From Pagrus major (lineage: Eukaryota > Chordata > Actinopteri > Spariformes > Sparidae): a stretch of 64,000 nucleotides of DNA. A model generated the notes under the pieces. The model did no database searches. It was not told the DNA's origin and saw nothing but the letters and a program-made list of their open reading frames with translations. Every line of letters starts with the position of its first letter. The first letter of the stretch is position 1. Location of the stretch: assembly GCF_040436345.1 (NCBI RefSeq), contig NC_133223.1, positions 22,221,613 through 22,285,612 on the forward strand, in the 5' to 3' direction. The translations under genes and the position numbers were made by a program. Positions 52,002 through 64,000 of the stretch are shown piece by piece.

Positions 52002-54194
52002 ATACGTCTTCATTTGTGTGTTGTAAAGGACTGTCTCCCTGATGTCCCATCAGCCCAAATAATCATCCAGTAGTCATGCGTGAGATGCGATTTCCTTTAA
52101 ACAATAGCAGGCCAGCGCGCCTCGATGACCTCCCAACCTCTCAGGCTGCAGCGGAACAAACACTCACATGTGCACGCACACACACACTCAGCTCCTCTCA
52201 GCTCGCATTAGCAGCAACACGTGCACATTTAAATACACAGCCTCCGCAGCTCAGCCTCCATCAGAGGAGCGGTGATGATGACACAGTCTCTTTATGTTGC
52301 TGCTCATTTAACTGCCTTCTAAGCAGACTTTAATAACCGGGGCCAACTTCTTGTCAGTGTCGCCTGACCTTAACCATTGGATAGCGGGCAAGACACAAAC
52401 TAATACTAATGATTTCCCTGCCAAAGAGGAAAAAAGGGAAGTGACTGTGAATGGCCCAGACCTGTCTTTAACATAGATGATTGTAATTTAGTTGAAATGA
52501 AGGACTTGGAGACTGCGCTTGGCCTACTTTGAGTGCCAGTGATAATTCCGATGGCTCTGCACTGCTGGCCAAACACAATCCATCACAGCAGCAGGCTGTC
52601 TCTTCAGATTTGTGTTGTATAGACAAGAACATAGGCCCTATATTTGGCCTAAAATCTTCTTTTGGTAAAGAATGATTCTGATTTTGTCTCTTTCTTTTAG
52701 GCCGAGTGTTCGGTCCTGTGGTATCTGTCAATCAGCTGTCAATCAAACGCCCTGGCAGGATATCATGAGATATTCTTGTCGAATAGGGTTAATACTATAC
52801 TTTTTGTTTATCCATGGCAATCTATATTTAACAGCAACCAGATGTAGATTCATTAATCACCCTTAATCAGTTTCCACTCTCACACAGGATTGATTTGGTG
52901 ATGGCCATTAGCATTTTAACATTTTGCTCAGGAAAGGTGACTCAGCGCAGCAGGTGTCCTTTCCTTCTATTTCCATGAGACTGAAATAAACATTTGTCAA
53001 AGATGAAAAGGTTGAATGGCAACTTTACTCTTTTAATAACTCATCAATTACGAGCATTCACGTAACTACTCTCAGCTTGTAACTACTTTCAGCTGAGCTC
53101 TTGCAGGAGGGTACGCCTCATTCAAAAACAGGTGGGTGAATGTATTTCATTAATAAACCCGCCGATTTCATATAAGCATATTTTTATAAGGATGCTCTCA
53201 TCATTGAAGTCTGGCTCTTTGTAGTTGACGTAGCTCTCGTAATTATATACTTCCATTTATGTAGATCGTAACAAATCCTTTAGCTCCTGGAAAATGTGAT
53301 CACTCCAGGACTGAAACAACTGAGGCCCCGCGCTCAAAATTGTCAGGGGGCTGAGGTGGAAGTGACGAAACTCAATCGCAGAAAATGAAATGAACCTCAG
53401 AAGATAAAACTTAACATTATCTCAAATGTTTCTCTGGCCCGCCTGCCCCACTTTGGGCTGCCCTGGTGTAGCAGATGTTATTGGAAATCCCACATTTATT
53501 TCTGCATATTTGCTTAGGGAAAACTTTGTGCTGATTAAATCAGAGGAATCTGTGCTCAGATGGTAGGAAAAAAAAAGTCACGATTTTCACAGCTGAGGTC
53601 CTATTTGACTAATTATCACAGCAGCATGACTCGTCTCTAATAAGAGGAGACTGGTTTCATGGACTCAGGTGGTCCCAGGAGAGGGAAACCTAACATCCAG
53701 CAGAAAGTGCAGGCGGAGAGCTGCAGACAGGAGCTGCACCGCTCCAGAGACATGTTCTTAAAGCCCATATATCCTGGGAAATTATGGATCAAACTGGTGT
53801 GTCATGCCTCTGCTGCCTCTGTGGTGTGTGACCTATCTGGCAGCAGTTAATAAGATAGTCAGTGAGCTGAAGGGAGCAATATGCTGGATCTACTGAGAGG
53901 GATCATACGGCACATCAAGCAGCCAAGCAGCAGCGACGACTCCCCCCTCCATCATACACTAATTCCACCTCCACAGATAAGTGATGGATAGCTGCAGCCT
54001 GGAAGAGATACGTTTTTTTTTCAAGGTCAACTAGTCAGTTGGCTGTCGGGACAATTAGTCAAGAAGGCAATTTAAAGAAGAGCCCATTTTTAAAATAGGC
54101 TTTAGTAATAAGAGGTCTTCAATAACTCTCTTGTATGGAAGCACATTTTTGCCAGCTAAAGAAAAAAACGTTGATGAAAACTAATAAAAAATCA

Positions 54195-54500
54195 TATTAA
54201 AAAAATGTACTTTTATCTCGTAATTTCAAATTTTTTATCTGATAATTTGTTATAATTTGGACTTTTATTTTTGACTTTTATCTCATAATTTGGATTTTTT
54301 AAATCTCATAACTATGACTTTTATCTCACAATTTTGACTTTTTTTAAATCTCATAATGTGACTTTTTATCCCAGAATTTCTACTATTATCTCGTAATTTC
54401 GACTCTTTATCACATAATTATGATTATTTGATTTAATATATTGAATAATTATGCCTATTTATCTCATGATTTCAACTTTCTATCATATAAATTATCACTT
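54195..54500. repeat. Degenerate minisatellite, unit about 20 bp
   Basis: Tandem variants of tttatctcataatttngac repeat roughly every 18-25 bp. A related, reversed patch lies at 25540-25615. Confidence 0.7.
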
Positions 54501-54689
54501 TAAAAAAAGAAATCATAATTATGACATATCATGTTAATATTTTAGTTTTCATCATTTCTTTTCTTTAACAGGCGGTAATAAGCTCCCATACTCTCTGCTG
54601 TCTCTCTGTAGAAAATATTCAGTGAAAGATGTGACAAGGAAGAAAGAGAGGATGGACGTCTTCATATTGGGACGTGTCCCATAGTCGGA

Positions 54690-54767
54690 ACTGGCCTTTC
54701 CCCCCGGAGCAGCTCCTCCTCCGCACCGCTCGCTCCGGTGCAGGACTCATGACAAGACCAGGCAGAG
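54690..54767 (+). promoter_or_regulatory. Probable DHRSX promoter or 5' UTR
   Basis: It is a locally GC- and CpG-rich stretch (cccccggagcagctcctcct, ccgcaccgctcgctccgg) immediately upstream of the DHRSX start codon. No TATA box is evident. Confidence 0.4.
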
Positions 54768-55763
54768 ATGTTGTCTGCTGTTCGGTCTCATCTTCTTCCA
54801 ATTATCAGACTTTACCTGCTCGGTTTGAGGCTTGTGTTGGTGCAGCTGTTCAGCAGACCTTTCAGGTTGCCAGGTCAGTTCAACTTCAAGTTCAGTCAAG
54901 TGTCTCGCTCCTTAACTCCTTAACCTGACAGCCGTATGGTCTTATTAACAGTCATGGACGGTGTAGGTTAGTCAGCAGCCACAGAAAGAAAATAAGTGTT
55001 AGGTTTTGCTGTTAATTAGTACATTTAGCTGGAAGCAATGATTTCTACCTCGGTGTGAGCTGTCACCGTGGTGCCTAACGTGAACGGCTAACTAAAGCTA
55101 TGTTGACGCTAGCTAACCAGACCTTATAAGAAGTGTAAAAGTCGAAACATGAGTGAAATTGAGTGCTGTCTTGTGTATTATGATTGCCGAATTCAACAGA
55201 AGAGCCTATCGCTTCCTGATCTTTTCAAATTATGTCCTTCAAAATCTTTACATGTGTCGTCCAGCGATGTGGGTTTAAATTGACAGTTTTTATAACGCGG
55301 TTTGGTCTAGTTTGGCTATCCATAGGGGAACAGGTCGTTTCTCGGCTTCAGGTCAGTTCAGGCGCTGGATTGACAGTGCAACCGACTCGACCAATACAGT
55401 GCAGTACATTGCTAACAACCATATGCCTTAGTTGTAATATCTTAACAGATATTGTTCAAGGAGTTATATCGATGCAGGAATTTTATTGAAATACCTACTT
55501 AAAATGAGTTAGGGATACTGGGATATTTTAGTGTTTTACTGGATATTTTATTCTGTGACATATCTGATATTTTTATGTTCTATGAATATTTTTGGTCCCC
55601 CCCAAAAAATAATGCGACACGTTTCAATTGACTTTCATTGCATATCCATGCACATGCATATATGCACCCATATCTCAGTTGTTTTTGCCTACACAAGCTA
55701 AATGAACACACTCATTGTTTTCATGACTGAATAAACTGAATAAACAAACTGACCTTAAAGGAC

Positions 55764-55805
<42 letters not shown>

Positions 55806-56230
55806 AATATATATATATATATACTTTTAAAGACATGCTGTCAGCTCACAGGGCAAACCATTCTGCTTATTTCTTGAATCCATTTTTGGGACAGTATAAA
55901 AGCGACTCAGAAACTGTCCAATACAACATTCTTTAAGAAAGCAAAGCAAAATTGTCAGGCTGTACCAGAGGAATTTAAAAACCTAGATAAAGTCTCACAG
56001 ATCATCCACAGGTCTCACCACAAGGACTTCTTATGTCTCGAAATAGTGGCCCGTCTTGAAGCAGCCGCCTTATCAAATGACATTCTCCCTGATATCTGTG
56101 TGTCCTCTTCTGCCTCTGCCAGTGATGCCCAGACAAGATGGGAAGGTTGCCATAGTGACAGGAGGAGGCAGGGGAATCGGCTATGAGGTAGTCCGCCACA
56201 TGGCCAGACTGGGGGCGCATGTTATCATAG
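54768..56230 (+). CDS. dhrsx: DHRSX, short-chain dehydrogenase/reductase, first two coding exons (partial gene)
   Basis: Exon 1 codes 54768-54873 and exon 2 is 56123-56230. Donor CCAG|GTCAGT and acceptor CTGCCAG give a split GTG codon, so the frame is continuous. Together they encode 71 residues plus one base of the next codon. Residues 1-35 form a hydrophobic membrane anchor ([19 protein letters not shown]). Residues 37-71 start [19 protein letters not shown] and carry the TGGGRGIG dinucleotide-binding motif of the Rossmann fold, then ARLGAHVII. Human DHRSX has the same plan (N-terminal anchor, DRVAIVTGG, ARLGMHVII). Human DHRSX has been linked to dolichol synthesis (polyprenol metabolism). 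Other retinol-dehydrogenase-like SDRs share the motif, but the anchor and HVII word favour DHRSX. The catalytic Tyr-Lys part lies beyond the window or in unseen exons; I found no third exon up to 64000. Confidence 0.85.
55767..55824. repeat. (CA)n followed by (TA)n microsatellite in DHRSX intron 1
   Basis: About 18 CA units at 55767-55801, then atataaatatatatatatat to 55822. Confidence 0.95.
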
Positions 56231-56669
56231 GTACAGTATAAAAACAAACATGACACCACCACTGACACTGAGAAAGAAAGACAAAATAATTGAGAAACGC
56301 AAGTTTATTAAAGTGAATTTTGAAGTTTCATCCGTATCCATTCTTAAAACTTCAGCCTAACTCAGTATCGGAAAGTATGTCAGAACATACATGGATATAA
56401 GAGGGGAAATCTATGCTACATAAAAATAAAATGACCTGGCTGTCCAAAGCAGCAAACATGACAAAGTGATCTGTCAAAGCCCTTGCATGCAGATGTGAAA
56501 CTGATGGCAGAAATGAGCCTTGTACCGTCACAGATGATGGTGGAAATGCCTCAATCACTGCTAAACAGGCTGAGATTAGTTTCGCTCAGTTGTGCAGCAG
56601 TAATACAGGGAGAACTGAAGAGACTTGTCAGGCTGCGTAGAGGACAACGGTTATGTTCTGATTTTATGG

Positions 56670-56815
56670 ACCTGTTCAGACCTGGTATTAACATCCATTC
56701 TGAGTGGACAGCTCTAAGTACAGGTGTCAATGCCCCCAAGATGTATCTGGTCGCATTTGAGATCTGATCACTCAGACCACATTCGGAGGTGGTCTTAGCC
56801 ATGTATGACCACGTT
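56670..56815. mobile_element. MITE-like dispersed repeat
   Basis: Phrases ttcagacctggtattaacat, gtggacagctctaagtacag and gatctgatcactcagaccac belong to a common teleost DNA-type repeat. The boundaries are uncertain. Confidence 0.45.
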
Positions 56816-57619
56816 CTTTAAGCAGTGTGTATTTGAATGTGTCCTGGGTCACATTGAAGGACCATCTACTCAACTGACGTCCTCTGCGAAACATCAAGAT
56901 GGAGCCACAACAACAAGAATAATGGATTGCACACTGCGATTTCATGTGGTTCACTGTAATTTAAATGATGTGTTTTGGCTCTTTTAACCTGCCAATGTTA
57001 GCAATAGATATTTATCTTACACCGAACTAGTAACTGTAATATCCCCAGACTCCCTTGAAAAAATGCACAATTTTGAGAGTTATTTACTGAGGGGAAACTT
57101 AAAAAACTTTCCATAGCAGCTATGGCAAATTCTAAATCATTCAGGCCCTTTAGTAAATTCGGCACTAAATGCAAAACATTCATTACATTACAAATTCTTT
57201 CCTTGTTAAAAGTGTCATGGCAGCATTGTCCCAGCCTGTCTGCTACTCAGTGTCTTACCTGTCAACATTTGGCCACTGTTTGAACACACTGTTTCAACTG
57301 ATTTTACCATTTACACTAAATGTGTCAAGAAAACTTTTGACAGATTGGCACAAATACAGAGCAAAGTAACCAATATAGGCTACTTCTTTGTCGCCAGTGG
57401 AGAAAGTTCCGAGAATATCCAAAAATGTTGAAAATACTTTCTTTAGATGTCTTTTCAACATTCACTTGTGATGTCCATGTGACATCCTCACTGGGTTCAA
57501 AATTTAAGTTTTTGCAATGTAATTTTAGACGTCTTTTCAACTTCAGTTACAGACGTATAAACAAACTTCTTTTGGTTCAAAATGAAAGTTTTTACGATGG
57601 CCAAATTTTACTTTATGCT

Positions 57620-57705
57620 GCAAAAGCTACAGTGTGGATTCAAACCCAAAGCATAAATCTAAATAGCCTGCCTGAGGCCTGCACTTTACCAGGTGAGCTA
57701 TTCAT
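57620..57705 (-). mobile_element. tRNA-like head of a SINE
   Basis: On the minus strand, agctcacctggtaaagtgca (A box, about 57700-57681) is followed about 45 nt later by gggtttgaatcc (B box, about 57648-57637). This is the internal polymerase III promoter layout of a tRNA-derived SINE. It is too diverged to fold as a functional tRNA. Confidence 0.6.
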
Positions 57706-57806
57706 TAGCTTTTTTTAAATATCATGTTTTGGTTTTCCAACCTTCATCATGTAGGGTAGGCTAATGTGCGTGTGTGTATTACAACTTTAGGAGATAAATG
57801 AATTAC

Positions 57807-57897
57807 CTTTCAAAATATCTTCCAAACGCTGGTCTTGAATACACAGGATTCGCTGTGGAGGGTTCTCAACATCTTTGAATACTGTTGCCACCGAGGT
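57807..57897 (-). CDS. Candidate orphan exon, unknown protein
   Basis: A 91-nt open stretch on the minus strand lies between a good acceptor (TTTCTACAG) and a good donor (AAAG|GTAATT). It reads TSVATVFKDVENPPQRIL then CIQDQRLEDILK. No other exon was found around it and I do not recognise the protein. It could be from a decayed transposon gene or a nested gene, or it could be chance. Confidence 0.25.
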
Positions 57898-58421
57898 CTG
57901 TAGAAATATAAAAGGTGAACATCTTAAACTCTTAATTAAGATAAAAACTATCTGCATGGCTAGATTCCAAAAGGATTGAGTGGAAAAAACCCAGTACATT
58001 TTTTTGTTAGTAAAGCTGAATAGAGTGTGATCCATGACCCATCTGAGATACCAGGACACAGATCTTCTTATAATAAAGCAATGTGTATGGTACAGTGAAC
58101 AAAACCAGGGCTCAGCAGTGCCAGCCATATTAAAGTGTGTGTGCCTACTTAAAAAGCCTGTCGCTGTCAGAGATCCTTACTTAGTATCAGACGGTCAACA
58201 GCGCGTTCTTCACATCCCGTTGATCCGTCTTAAGGTTTGGAATAACATCAAAACAGTTTGTTTTCATCATTAGGAAATATGCGTGATGCTCCACTGTGAG
58301 ATGATGTAAAGACTTTTTGAGCCGTGCTGGGATTAAAATGCTGTAATCAAACCAAGTGTTAAATGCAAATTTAGGATTACGAGAGGCTGCTTTGCATAAA
58401 ACAAGGCCTGGTATTGTTCCA

Positions 58422-58660
58422 TTAATTATTTAGTAATATTTTCGCAGATAGATGCAGTGCAACTATGTTTACATCTATGAATATATCTATCTTTTTTCCT
58501 TTTTTTGGCCTCCTGTCTAGTACGTACTTACCGAGGATATGTACCGCATCTATCACTCTCTCTTCCTGTATCCCTGGAGCCTCTTGCTTAAACATGTTGA
58601 TCACTCCACCTCTGATGTCTCCCCTGTCTTTCTCCTTCAAGTTAAGCAGTTCAAGCCTCC
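58422..58660 (-). pseudogene. L1/Tx1-like LINE ORF1 remnant
   Basis: The minus-strand frame reads LKEKDRGDIRGGVINMF, QEAPGIQEERVIDAVHILGK and YVLDRRPKKGKK. The pattern of a helix, then a charged segment, then DAVHxLGK resembles the RNA-binding middle part of vertebrate L1-type ORF1 proteins. It is truncated on both sides, and no reverse transcriptase is nearby. Confidence 0.45.
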
Positions 58661-59217
58661 ATCTGTGATTAAGGCTTCGGCTCCTTCACACACCTTAGCA
58701 TTTTTTTGAGCCCTCTGACTCTGAACCTAACTATTTTTTGTACATTGATGAATCTGGAAATAGGCCCGTTTTTGACCAAGGAACATGTTTTTCTCCCAGA
58801 GGTACTGATTCGTTTTCATATCGGCTGGCTGTTGCTGATAAGTCCACATATTGCTGTAATTTTCTCTGCACCTTGCAGACTGTTGCAGGAAGAGCCTCTT
58901 CCTTCCTTCTTGCTCTTAGAGAGTTTTGTATTCTGGGTGTGATGTTGCCATGTTGTTGCCAGTGAGCCGAGGCTGGGAGTTTTCTCTGCAGCAATAGTTT
59001 TCACTGCTGATTTATTGTGTGTGTGCAAAAGTTAGTTGGGAATCTCTGTTCAGCTTTTATCTTTAACTTTTATCTGTGGGCATTTGTTTTGCTGTGTTGG
59101 GACTGAAGAAAATAAATTCCCTTCCGAGAGAGAGGCATTATCTCCCAGCTACTTGTGGCTGAAACAGGCTTTTCTGGCTGTACTTTTGTTCAGAGTGTGT
59201 ATCTTAGCAGAAGCCTA

Positions 59218-59560
59218 AGGCCGGAAATATACTTGCTTTTTAACCACACATTTGTATAGACAACCAGCTGTGTCATGAACCTAGTTGTTTAAATACTTGC
59301 CCATATACTATGTGTGTCCCTGGATGATATCAACAGATGGCACACCTTAACTTGCCAACTCGCCACAATTGCTGTACCTGCTCCTGCTGACGTGCTTGTG
59401 GACTCCCAATTCTTCCCTACACTGCCCCATACCGTTCATGTGTGTATTGCGTTGTGTTAATTTCTGAGGAGGTGCACAACCAAAGTGTTAAAAGGACGCA
59501 GGATATAATGCATGCACACACAAGTTGTTAAAAGCCAGTATATCTTTGGCGTAACTCCAG
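59218..59560. mobile_element. Possible MITE with ggccggaaatatacttgc ends
   Basis: The left end aaggccggaaatatacttgc and the right end agccagtatatctttggcgt are imperfect inverted repeats. The inner sequence has no coding frame. Confidence 0.4.
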
Positions 59561-60983
59561 TTTCAGATGCAGAAATGACTTGAAGCTGTTACCTACTTAG
59601 AAGTTAAAACCTTAAGTTCCTGATATACAAAGCAGACAAAGACAGCAGGTTGGGTATTTGACGTGCATGCGACTCTGTATACCGTACTGCATTGGTTGTC
59701 TGCATATACTTCACATATGTGATACCTCAGAACAATCTCTGGCCATGTTTGTGTTGACAGAACCCTGATATCCTTGACCGGAAGTTGGACGTCTCCAAGC
59801 ATGTTTGTGGCAACTAGAATAGGTATTTTATGCCAAAACATGACCTATTCCTAACCCTAACTATATGGTTTTTGTGCCCAAACCTAACAAGAGCATAAGC
59901 AAAGTGTTGAACCTTAACAAAAGCGCAGTTACAACATTGAAATGAAATGTAAAGTTTCAAAATATTTGTGGTTTGCAGAATTGAACATTGCCAACATTTA
60001 TTCCTTAGATTAGGTTTGAACACCAGGGCAACCCAAGTGTGTGTTCTTGCCTAAATGTGAATGAAAATATTATTACAGTAAGAATCCCATGACAACACTC
60101 AACTGCTAGGCAAAGCTTGGTAAAAACAACAACTGATGTGTTGAACAGTGACAGGCAAAATCATAATGTGCCCGACAGTCTCTGAGGCCGTTTATATCCT
60201 GATCTGTAGTTTTCTCTGTGGAACAGACACAAGACTGGTAAGATGACATCCTGTTTAATCGTTTGTATTGTTATGCTTTGTTCTTTTGTCTTAAGGGTTT
60301 TTTTCTGGGGATTCAAGTTCTGAGGGTGTGCATTTTCCTTTTCATCTAAGATTTCTCCCGCAACACGCCATAACTGGCAGCTGAGCTAACTGCCGTTAGC
60401 ATCTTCTCAAATGTACACTCCAGTGGGGCCTGATGTAATTTCTGCTGCTCCCATTAAAAGTAACAGGATTGAGTTTTATTTTTATTCTTTTTAATAGTCT
60501 ACAGTCACAGGGTTTGGTCTCAACTTAGCTTAATCATCAGGTCATCAGAATAATCACTTGCAACAGCTAAACAGCGAGTTTACATTTTACATTCTGTTAT
60601 AATACCCTCTTGACTACCACCTGATTACCTAATTTACAATATAGAGAGGTTTTAATTGTACATACCCCTGGCAAATTAAACGGTAAACTAAGTAAACTGA
60701 TTGAGGTTGTTGGTTAAGATGCCCAGGTGAAACATCGTGATCTGAATTTGCAATAATTGATACTCCTAATTGGTCAAAATTATATTTTTTTGCGCATGCA
60801 GTAGCTTTTACTAATGCTTTTCTCCTCTATTACCAAAGACAATGAAAGCAGTGGTTTTAGGCATGAATTATCAACACAGAAGAAGAATAAACGATATATA
60901 AAAGATGATTAAATTCATGCAGAACCTTCAATACAGCTTAATACAACTACAAAAGAGGGGTACAACAGGGGAATCGCTCATTT

Positions 60984-61514
60984 TGTTATGAACACGAGTT
61001 TGGACCCAAGTGCAGGACATGAAAGATGTTGAGCAGTGATAAAAGCTGATTGCAAGGCAGAGGGAAATGAAGTGAGACTGGTGTGAGCGGTAGTGAAAGA
61101 GAAACCAGGAAATGGCTGGCAGACAGACAAGCACAGGAGGATGATACTGAGGCACTAAGAGAATTGAAGTTAGAGCAGGCAAATCACAGCAAAGACACAA
61201 GAAGCACCACCACAGTGGGGAGACAACAATCTGGCAGCGAGTGGATTGAAATCTGGGGTAGATGTACTGCAGGTTGATGAGTTGATGAGCGGCAGGTGTG
61301 TATACTGAGCAGAGCCAGGAGAACCAGATGGGAGAACCACTCCCACACCTGGACACGCACAGACACAGACCAACATGACAAAGAGAGAGATGGTGTCCAC
61401 AGTGACGTAATTTGACACAAGGCCATGCAACACTTCCCAGCTTTCCATGCTTGACCAAAAAAGGCTGTACCCTCCGGTAACCACGCAAAAACGTATCAGC
61501 TGCACCTGATTGGA
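60984..61514. mobile_element. Long dispersed repeat, possibly LTR-derived
   Basis: It starts tgttatgaacacgagtttgg and accaagtgcaggacatgaa-like text, and continues into gagcggcaggtgtgtatactgag and agccaggagaaccagatggg. These are phrases of a widespread teleost repeat. The 197-codon minus frame (60928-61521) over it has no recognisable domain. Confidence 0.4.
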
Positions 61515-62002
61515 CGGACACTACTCATGGGCCGCTGCTCCGGGATTTTCAACAGGACCAACATAGCGGCTCTGTGGGACATTTTCTGTTTAATTACCAA
61601 AATAGGTCAGCGAAATGTATTTCTGAAGACTTTTTTTGAATAATAAGCCATGCAGTTACCGAATCTGGAGTTTTCAGAGGCGATGCATCATGCCAGGCGC
61701 CCCTGATTTGCATAAAGTAGCCAGAATTGAATTTAATGCAAAGGAGGAGTGGGCAACGTAAAGGGCCCATCATTATCGAAAAGTGACTCTCCACTACAAG
61801 AATGCATTGCATGTCTGCTTGCATAAACAATGAATGGGAACCGTGGAAATGGTGGATCCTCTGGACACATACTTAGATAGACAGGGGAGCACTGGAAACA
61901 CAACGTAGGGAAAAACATAGGAAACACTAGGAACAGGGGAACCAGCAACGGTTGTAAATTAAATTAGTCGATGACTCAAAGCACTGAGTGTGATTGTTGT
62001 CT

Positions 62003-62320
62003 AGAGCCGCAGCAATTAGTCAATGTATCGGTAGTCCTTCAGAATCAAATTGCCAACAATTTCAATTACGGATTAAAAAATGTCTGCTTCCAGCTGCTGA
62101 AATATAGGGATTTTCTGCTTTGCTTTGTCAGTTATGACAGTAAATGAAGAATCTTTGGGTTTTGGACTGTTGTTTGGACAAAAGAAGCAATCTGAGTACA
62201 TCTCTCTGGGCTCTAGAAATTTATGATGAGTGTTTTTCATGTCCCCCCCCCCCCTTTTTTTTGCAGACTTAGCAATGGTGAAAAATAATCAGCTGGTTGA
62301 TTGATAATGAAAATAATAGG
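62003..62320. mobile_element. gattagtcgattaatcg family repeat, copy 4
   Basis: Shares agccgcagcaattagtcaat, atgacagtaaatgaagaatc and ttggactgttgtttggacaa with the other copies. Internal C(10) and T(8) runs at 62245-62263 are specific to this copy. Confidence 0.7.
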
Positions 62321-63283
62321 CATATTGTAGTCTAAAACTATTTATTCTTACAGATTAGTCAGCCATCCTTCAAGAAACGGATTTCATGGTATGCAATAAA
62401 AGTTTGCACCCCACAACACAACAGTCTCAACTGAACTAGATTAGTGGCTGTATATTTGTGTATGTGGAAAGAGGGAGTCAGTCCATTACTTAGTCTCCTT
62501 CAGATTCATGGCAGAAAAATAATTGTTAACTCACTGATAATTTGAGGTGAGAATAAAGAATACTGAGAAGGAGCTTTTAAAAACAGGTCATACTGTGAAA
62601 ATATTAGTGTTTTCTTTGTTTGTTTTTCATAAAAGCGCTCTTTGACGGCAGGATCCAAACAAACCTCCAAGATGCCGTGGACAGAACGTCAATATGTTCT
62701 TTTGGTTTCCATGGTAAGACTGCATTTTCCATTCAGTTCACGAGCTTCAAAACTTTGAAGAAAACTCTGCTTTATTTATTCAGCGTGTATACCGCAGAGT
62801 CAATGTCACAGTATCCTTGGAGACGCTTTGAGCAGAACATAAATGAGACTTGAGCCCCACGTATGATAACACACACAAAATCAATACATGAAGAAGTTGG
62901 TTAAGTGTCTGTTGTAATCACAGACATATTAGAGCTGATCCCACAGGACTCTGAGTGTATCTCCATTTCAGATATCCCGACCTGTTGAGATAATTCATGA
63001 AGGGAGAATATTTATGGTAAAGTGGATCCCTCTTTGGTAATGGAGTGGATGCATATTTCAGGTGGAGTGGTAGCATAGTGCTTGTGTGAGGAGAGTTTAT
63101 GGTTTGAGCCTCTGCACCGTCAAATACCAGAGCGAGATATTACTGAGCAAGCAATTGCGCTTGAAGTGTTTTTGAACAGTTTTGGAATCAAGATGATGCC
63201 TTTTAAAGATGAGTCTGACTCTTTTAAAGATCATATGATTAAACTTAGAATAACTTATGTTGAAAAATGTTGTCTTTGAAGCT

Positions 63284-63560
63284 GAAGCACAGACTCAGGT
63301 AACATAGGGTAAAATTCAAAAAGGCAAAGTCTTCATTGAAGAAGCAGGTAGGCTCAGATAGGAAGTCGGTCTAATCACAGCATACAAATCCAGACAGGGA
63401 GTTGGCAAAAATCCTAAATCCAATGAACACATGAGGACAAACAAAGACAATCTGGCAGAGTAACAGGGAAAACAAGGAGGTATATATCAGAAGTTGGAGA
63501 GTGATGACTTTCTCCTGTGCTGTGGAGATTGGTCTGGCTGTGTGAGACTAGTGTGAATAT
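63284..63560. mobile_element. Dispersed repeat related to the one at 60984-61514
   Basis: Phrases aaaaaggcaaagtcttcatt, aatccagacagggagttggc and aggacaaacaaagacaatct belong to the same teleost repeat vocabulary. No coding frame. Confidence 0.35.
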
Positions 63561-64000
63561 AATGACTGGAAATAAATGAATTACAGCATGCATGTTGTGC
63601 AAAGGAACATCTGTAGATTTCACCAATTGAAGAATACATACAAAATTTCAATCTCTACAAGAATAGCAAATGTGCTGTGTGAAGGCCAATTCTTATGAGT
63701 AATTGAGTATAATAAGCTTTTATTTTTTTTGTCATAAAAATACAATATATGATATTTCCCAAAACTTGGTAACAATAGTCATTTTGGACTTCACCGCTGT
63801 AACTGATGTAACAAGGAAACTGATAACTGTGATGCATCTTTGTCATGGTATAAAAGAAGTCACTCACCTAAATATCAAAGTAAGACTTTGTGTTTCCGTT
63901 CTGCTAGTTGGACAAAACATTTTCATTTCCAGACAAGAACAGTTTGTAATTCAGATATCTTAAATAAATCAGTATGTGCAGATTTCGTGTCGTCAGTGCC

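Larger units (their letters stand above)
39724..54690. other. Gene-poor 15-kb region: introns or intergenic
   Basis: No coding exon could be supported. It holds microsatellites, several dispersed repeat copies (42253-42745, 44280-44600, 46890-47165, 48028-48275, 48500-49340), a SINE tail (44925-45066), a hairpin MITE (50776-50909) and a degenerate minisatellite (54195-54500). It may hold later exons of the micropeptide transcript. Confidence 0.5.
56231..64000. other. DHRSX intron 2 (presumed) and contained repeats
   Basis: The region is repeat-rich: MITE-like DNA at 56670-56810, a SINE head at 57620-57705, an LINE ORF1 remnant at 58422-58660, a possible MITE at 59218-59560, and dispersed repeats at 60984-61514, 62003-62320 and 63284-63560. 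One candidate minus-strand exon is at 57807-57897. No DHRSX exon 3 was recognised. Confidence 0.5.

Noticed and set aside
60928..61521. 197-codon minus-strand ORF
   Set aside because: It lies within a dispersed repeat, has no domain, signal or conserved motif, and its composition follows the repeat.
62620..62853. Possible DHRSX exon 3
   Set aside because: The peptide does not match the expected SDR sequence after the glycine motif, and no acceptor with the right phase was seen.

Overview
The window is nuclear DNA from a ray-finned (teleost) fish, probably a percomorph-like lineage. It has intron-split vertebrate genes with GT-AG borders, short introns, many CA/GT microsatellites and repeat families typical of teleosts (Tc1, hAT and Angel-type MITEs, tRNA-derived SINEs). 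No bacterial, phage or CRISPR content was seen.

Layout. (1) 1-1300: the signal-peptide exon of a Ser/Thr-rich secreted or membrane protein on the minus strand, most likely HEG1; the rest lies to the left of the window. (2) 4397-23545: a complete SLC12A8 on the minus strand. I resolved 13 coding exons joining to 741 codons, with all phases agreeing. (3) 30160-35607: a complete ZNF148 coding region on the minus strand, six coding exons joining to 814 codons, with four C2H2-type zinc fingers. Its noncoding 5' exons and promoter probably lie at 37.1-38.3 kb, and a long 3' UTR probably reaches about 25.67 kb. (4) 39.0-39.75 kb: a GC-rich promoter-like region pointing right, with a 42-codon ORF for a single-pass membrane micropeptide. 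(5) 54768-56230 and beyond: the first two coding exons of DHRSX on the plus strand (membrane anchor, then the TGxxxGxG nucleotide-binding motif); the rest lies to the right. Between 39.8 and 54.7 kb, and after 56.3 kb, I see only repeats and unassigned DNA.

The order and strand of HEG1, SLC12A8 and ZNF148 match human 3q21, which supports the weaker HEG1 call. To the right of ZNF148 the order differs: DHRSX lies there instead of human SNX4. The genes are not an operon and I infer no joint pathway. SLC12A8 is a cation-chloride-cotransporter-family membrane protein with a debated nicotinamide mononucleotide transport role, ZNF148 is a GC-box-binding transcription factor, and DHRSX is a short-chain dehydrogenase/reductase.

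Most notable signals: the 42-aa micropeptide ORF and its overlapping-promoter context; a 54-bp perfect palindrome in the SLC12A8 3' UTR; a 72-bp SLC12A8 intron with no stop that would insert 24 hydrophobic-rich residues if kept; a decayed Tc1 element with a DD38E spacing; a three-copy tandem repeat of about 0.4 kb upstream of SLC12A8; and a 0.66-kb fold-back element in the likely ZNF148 3' UTR.
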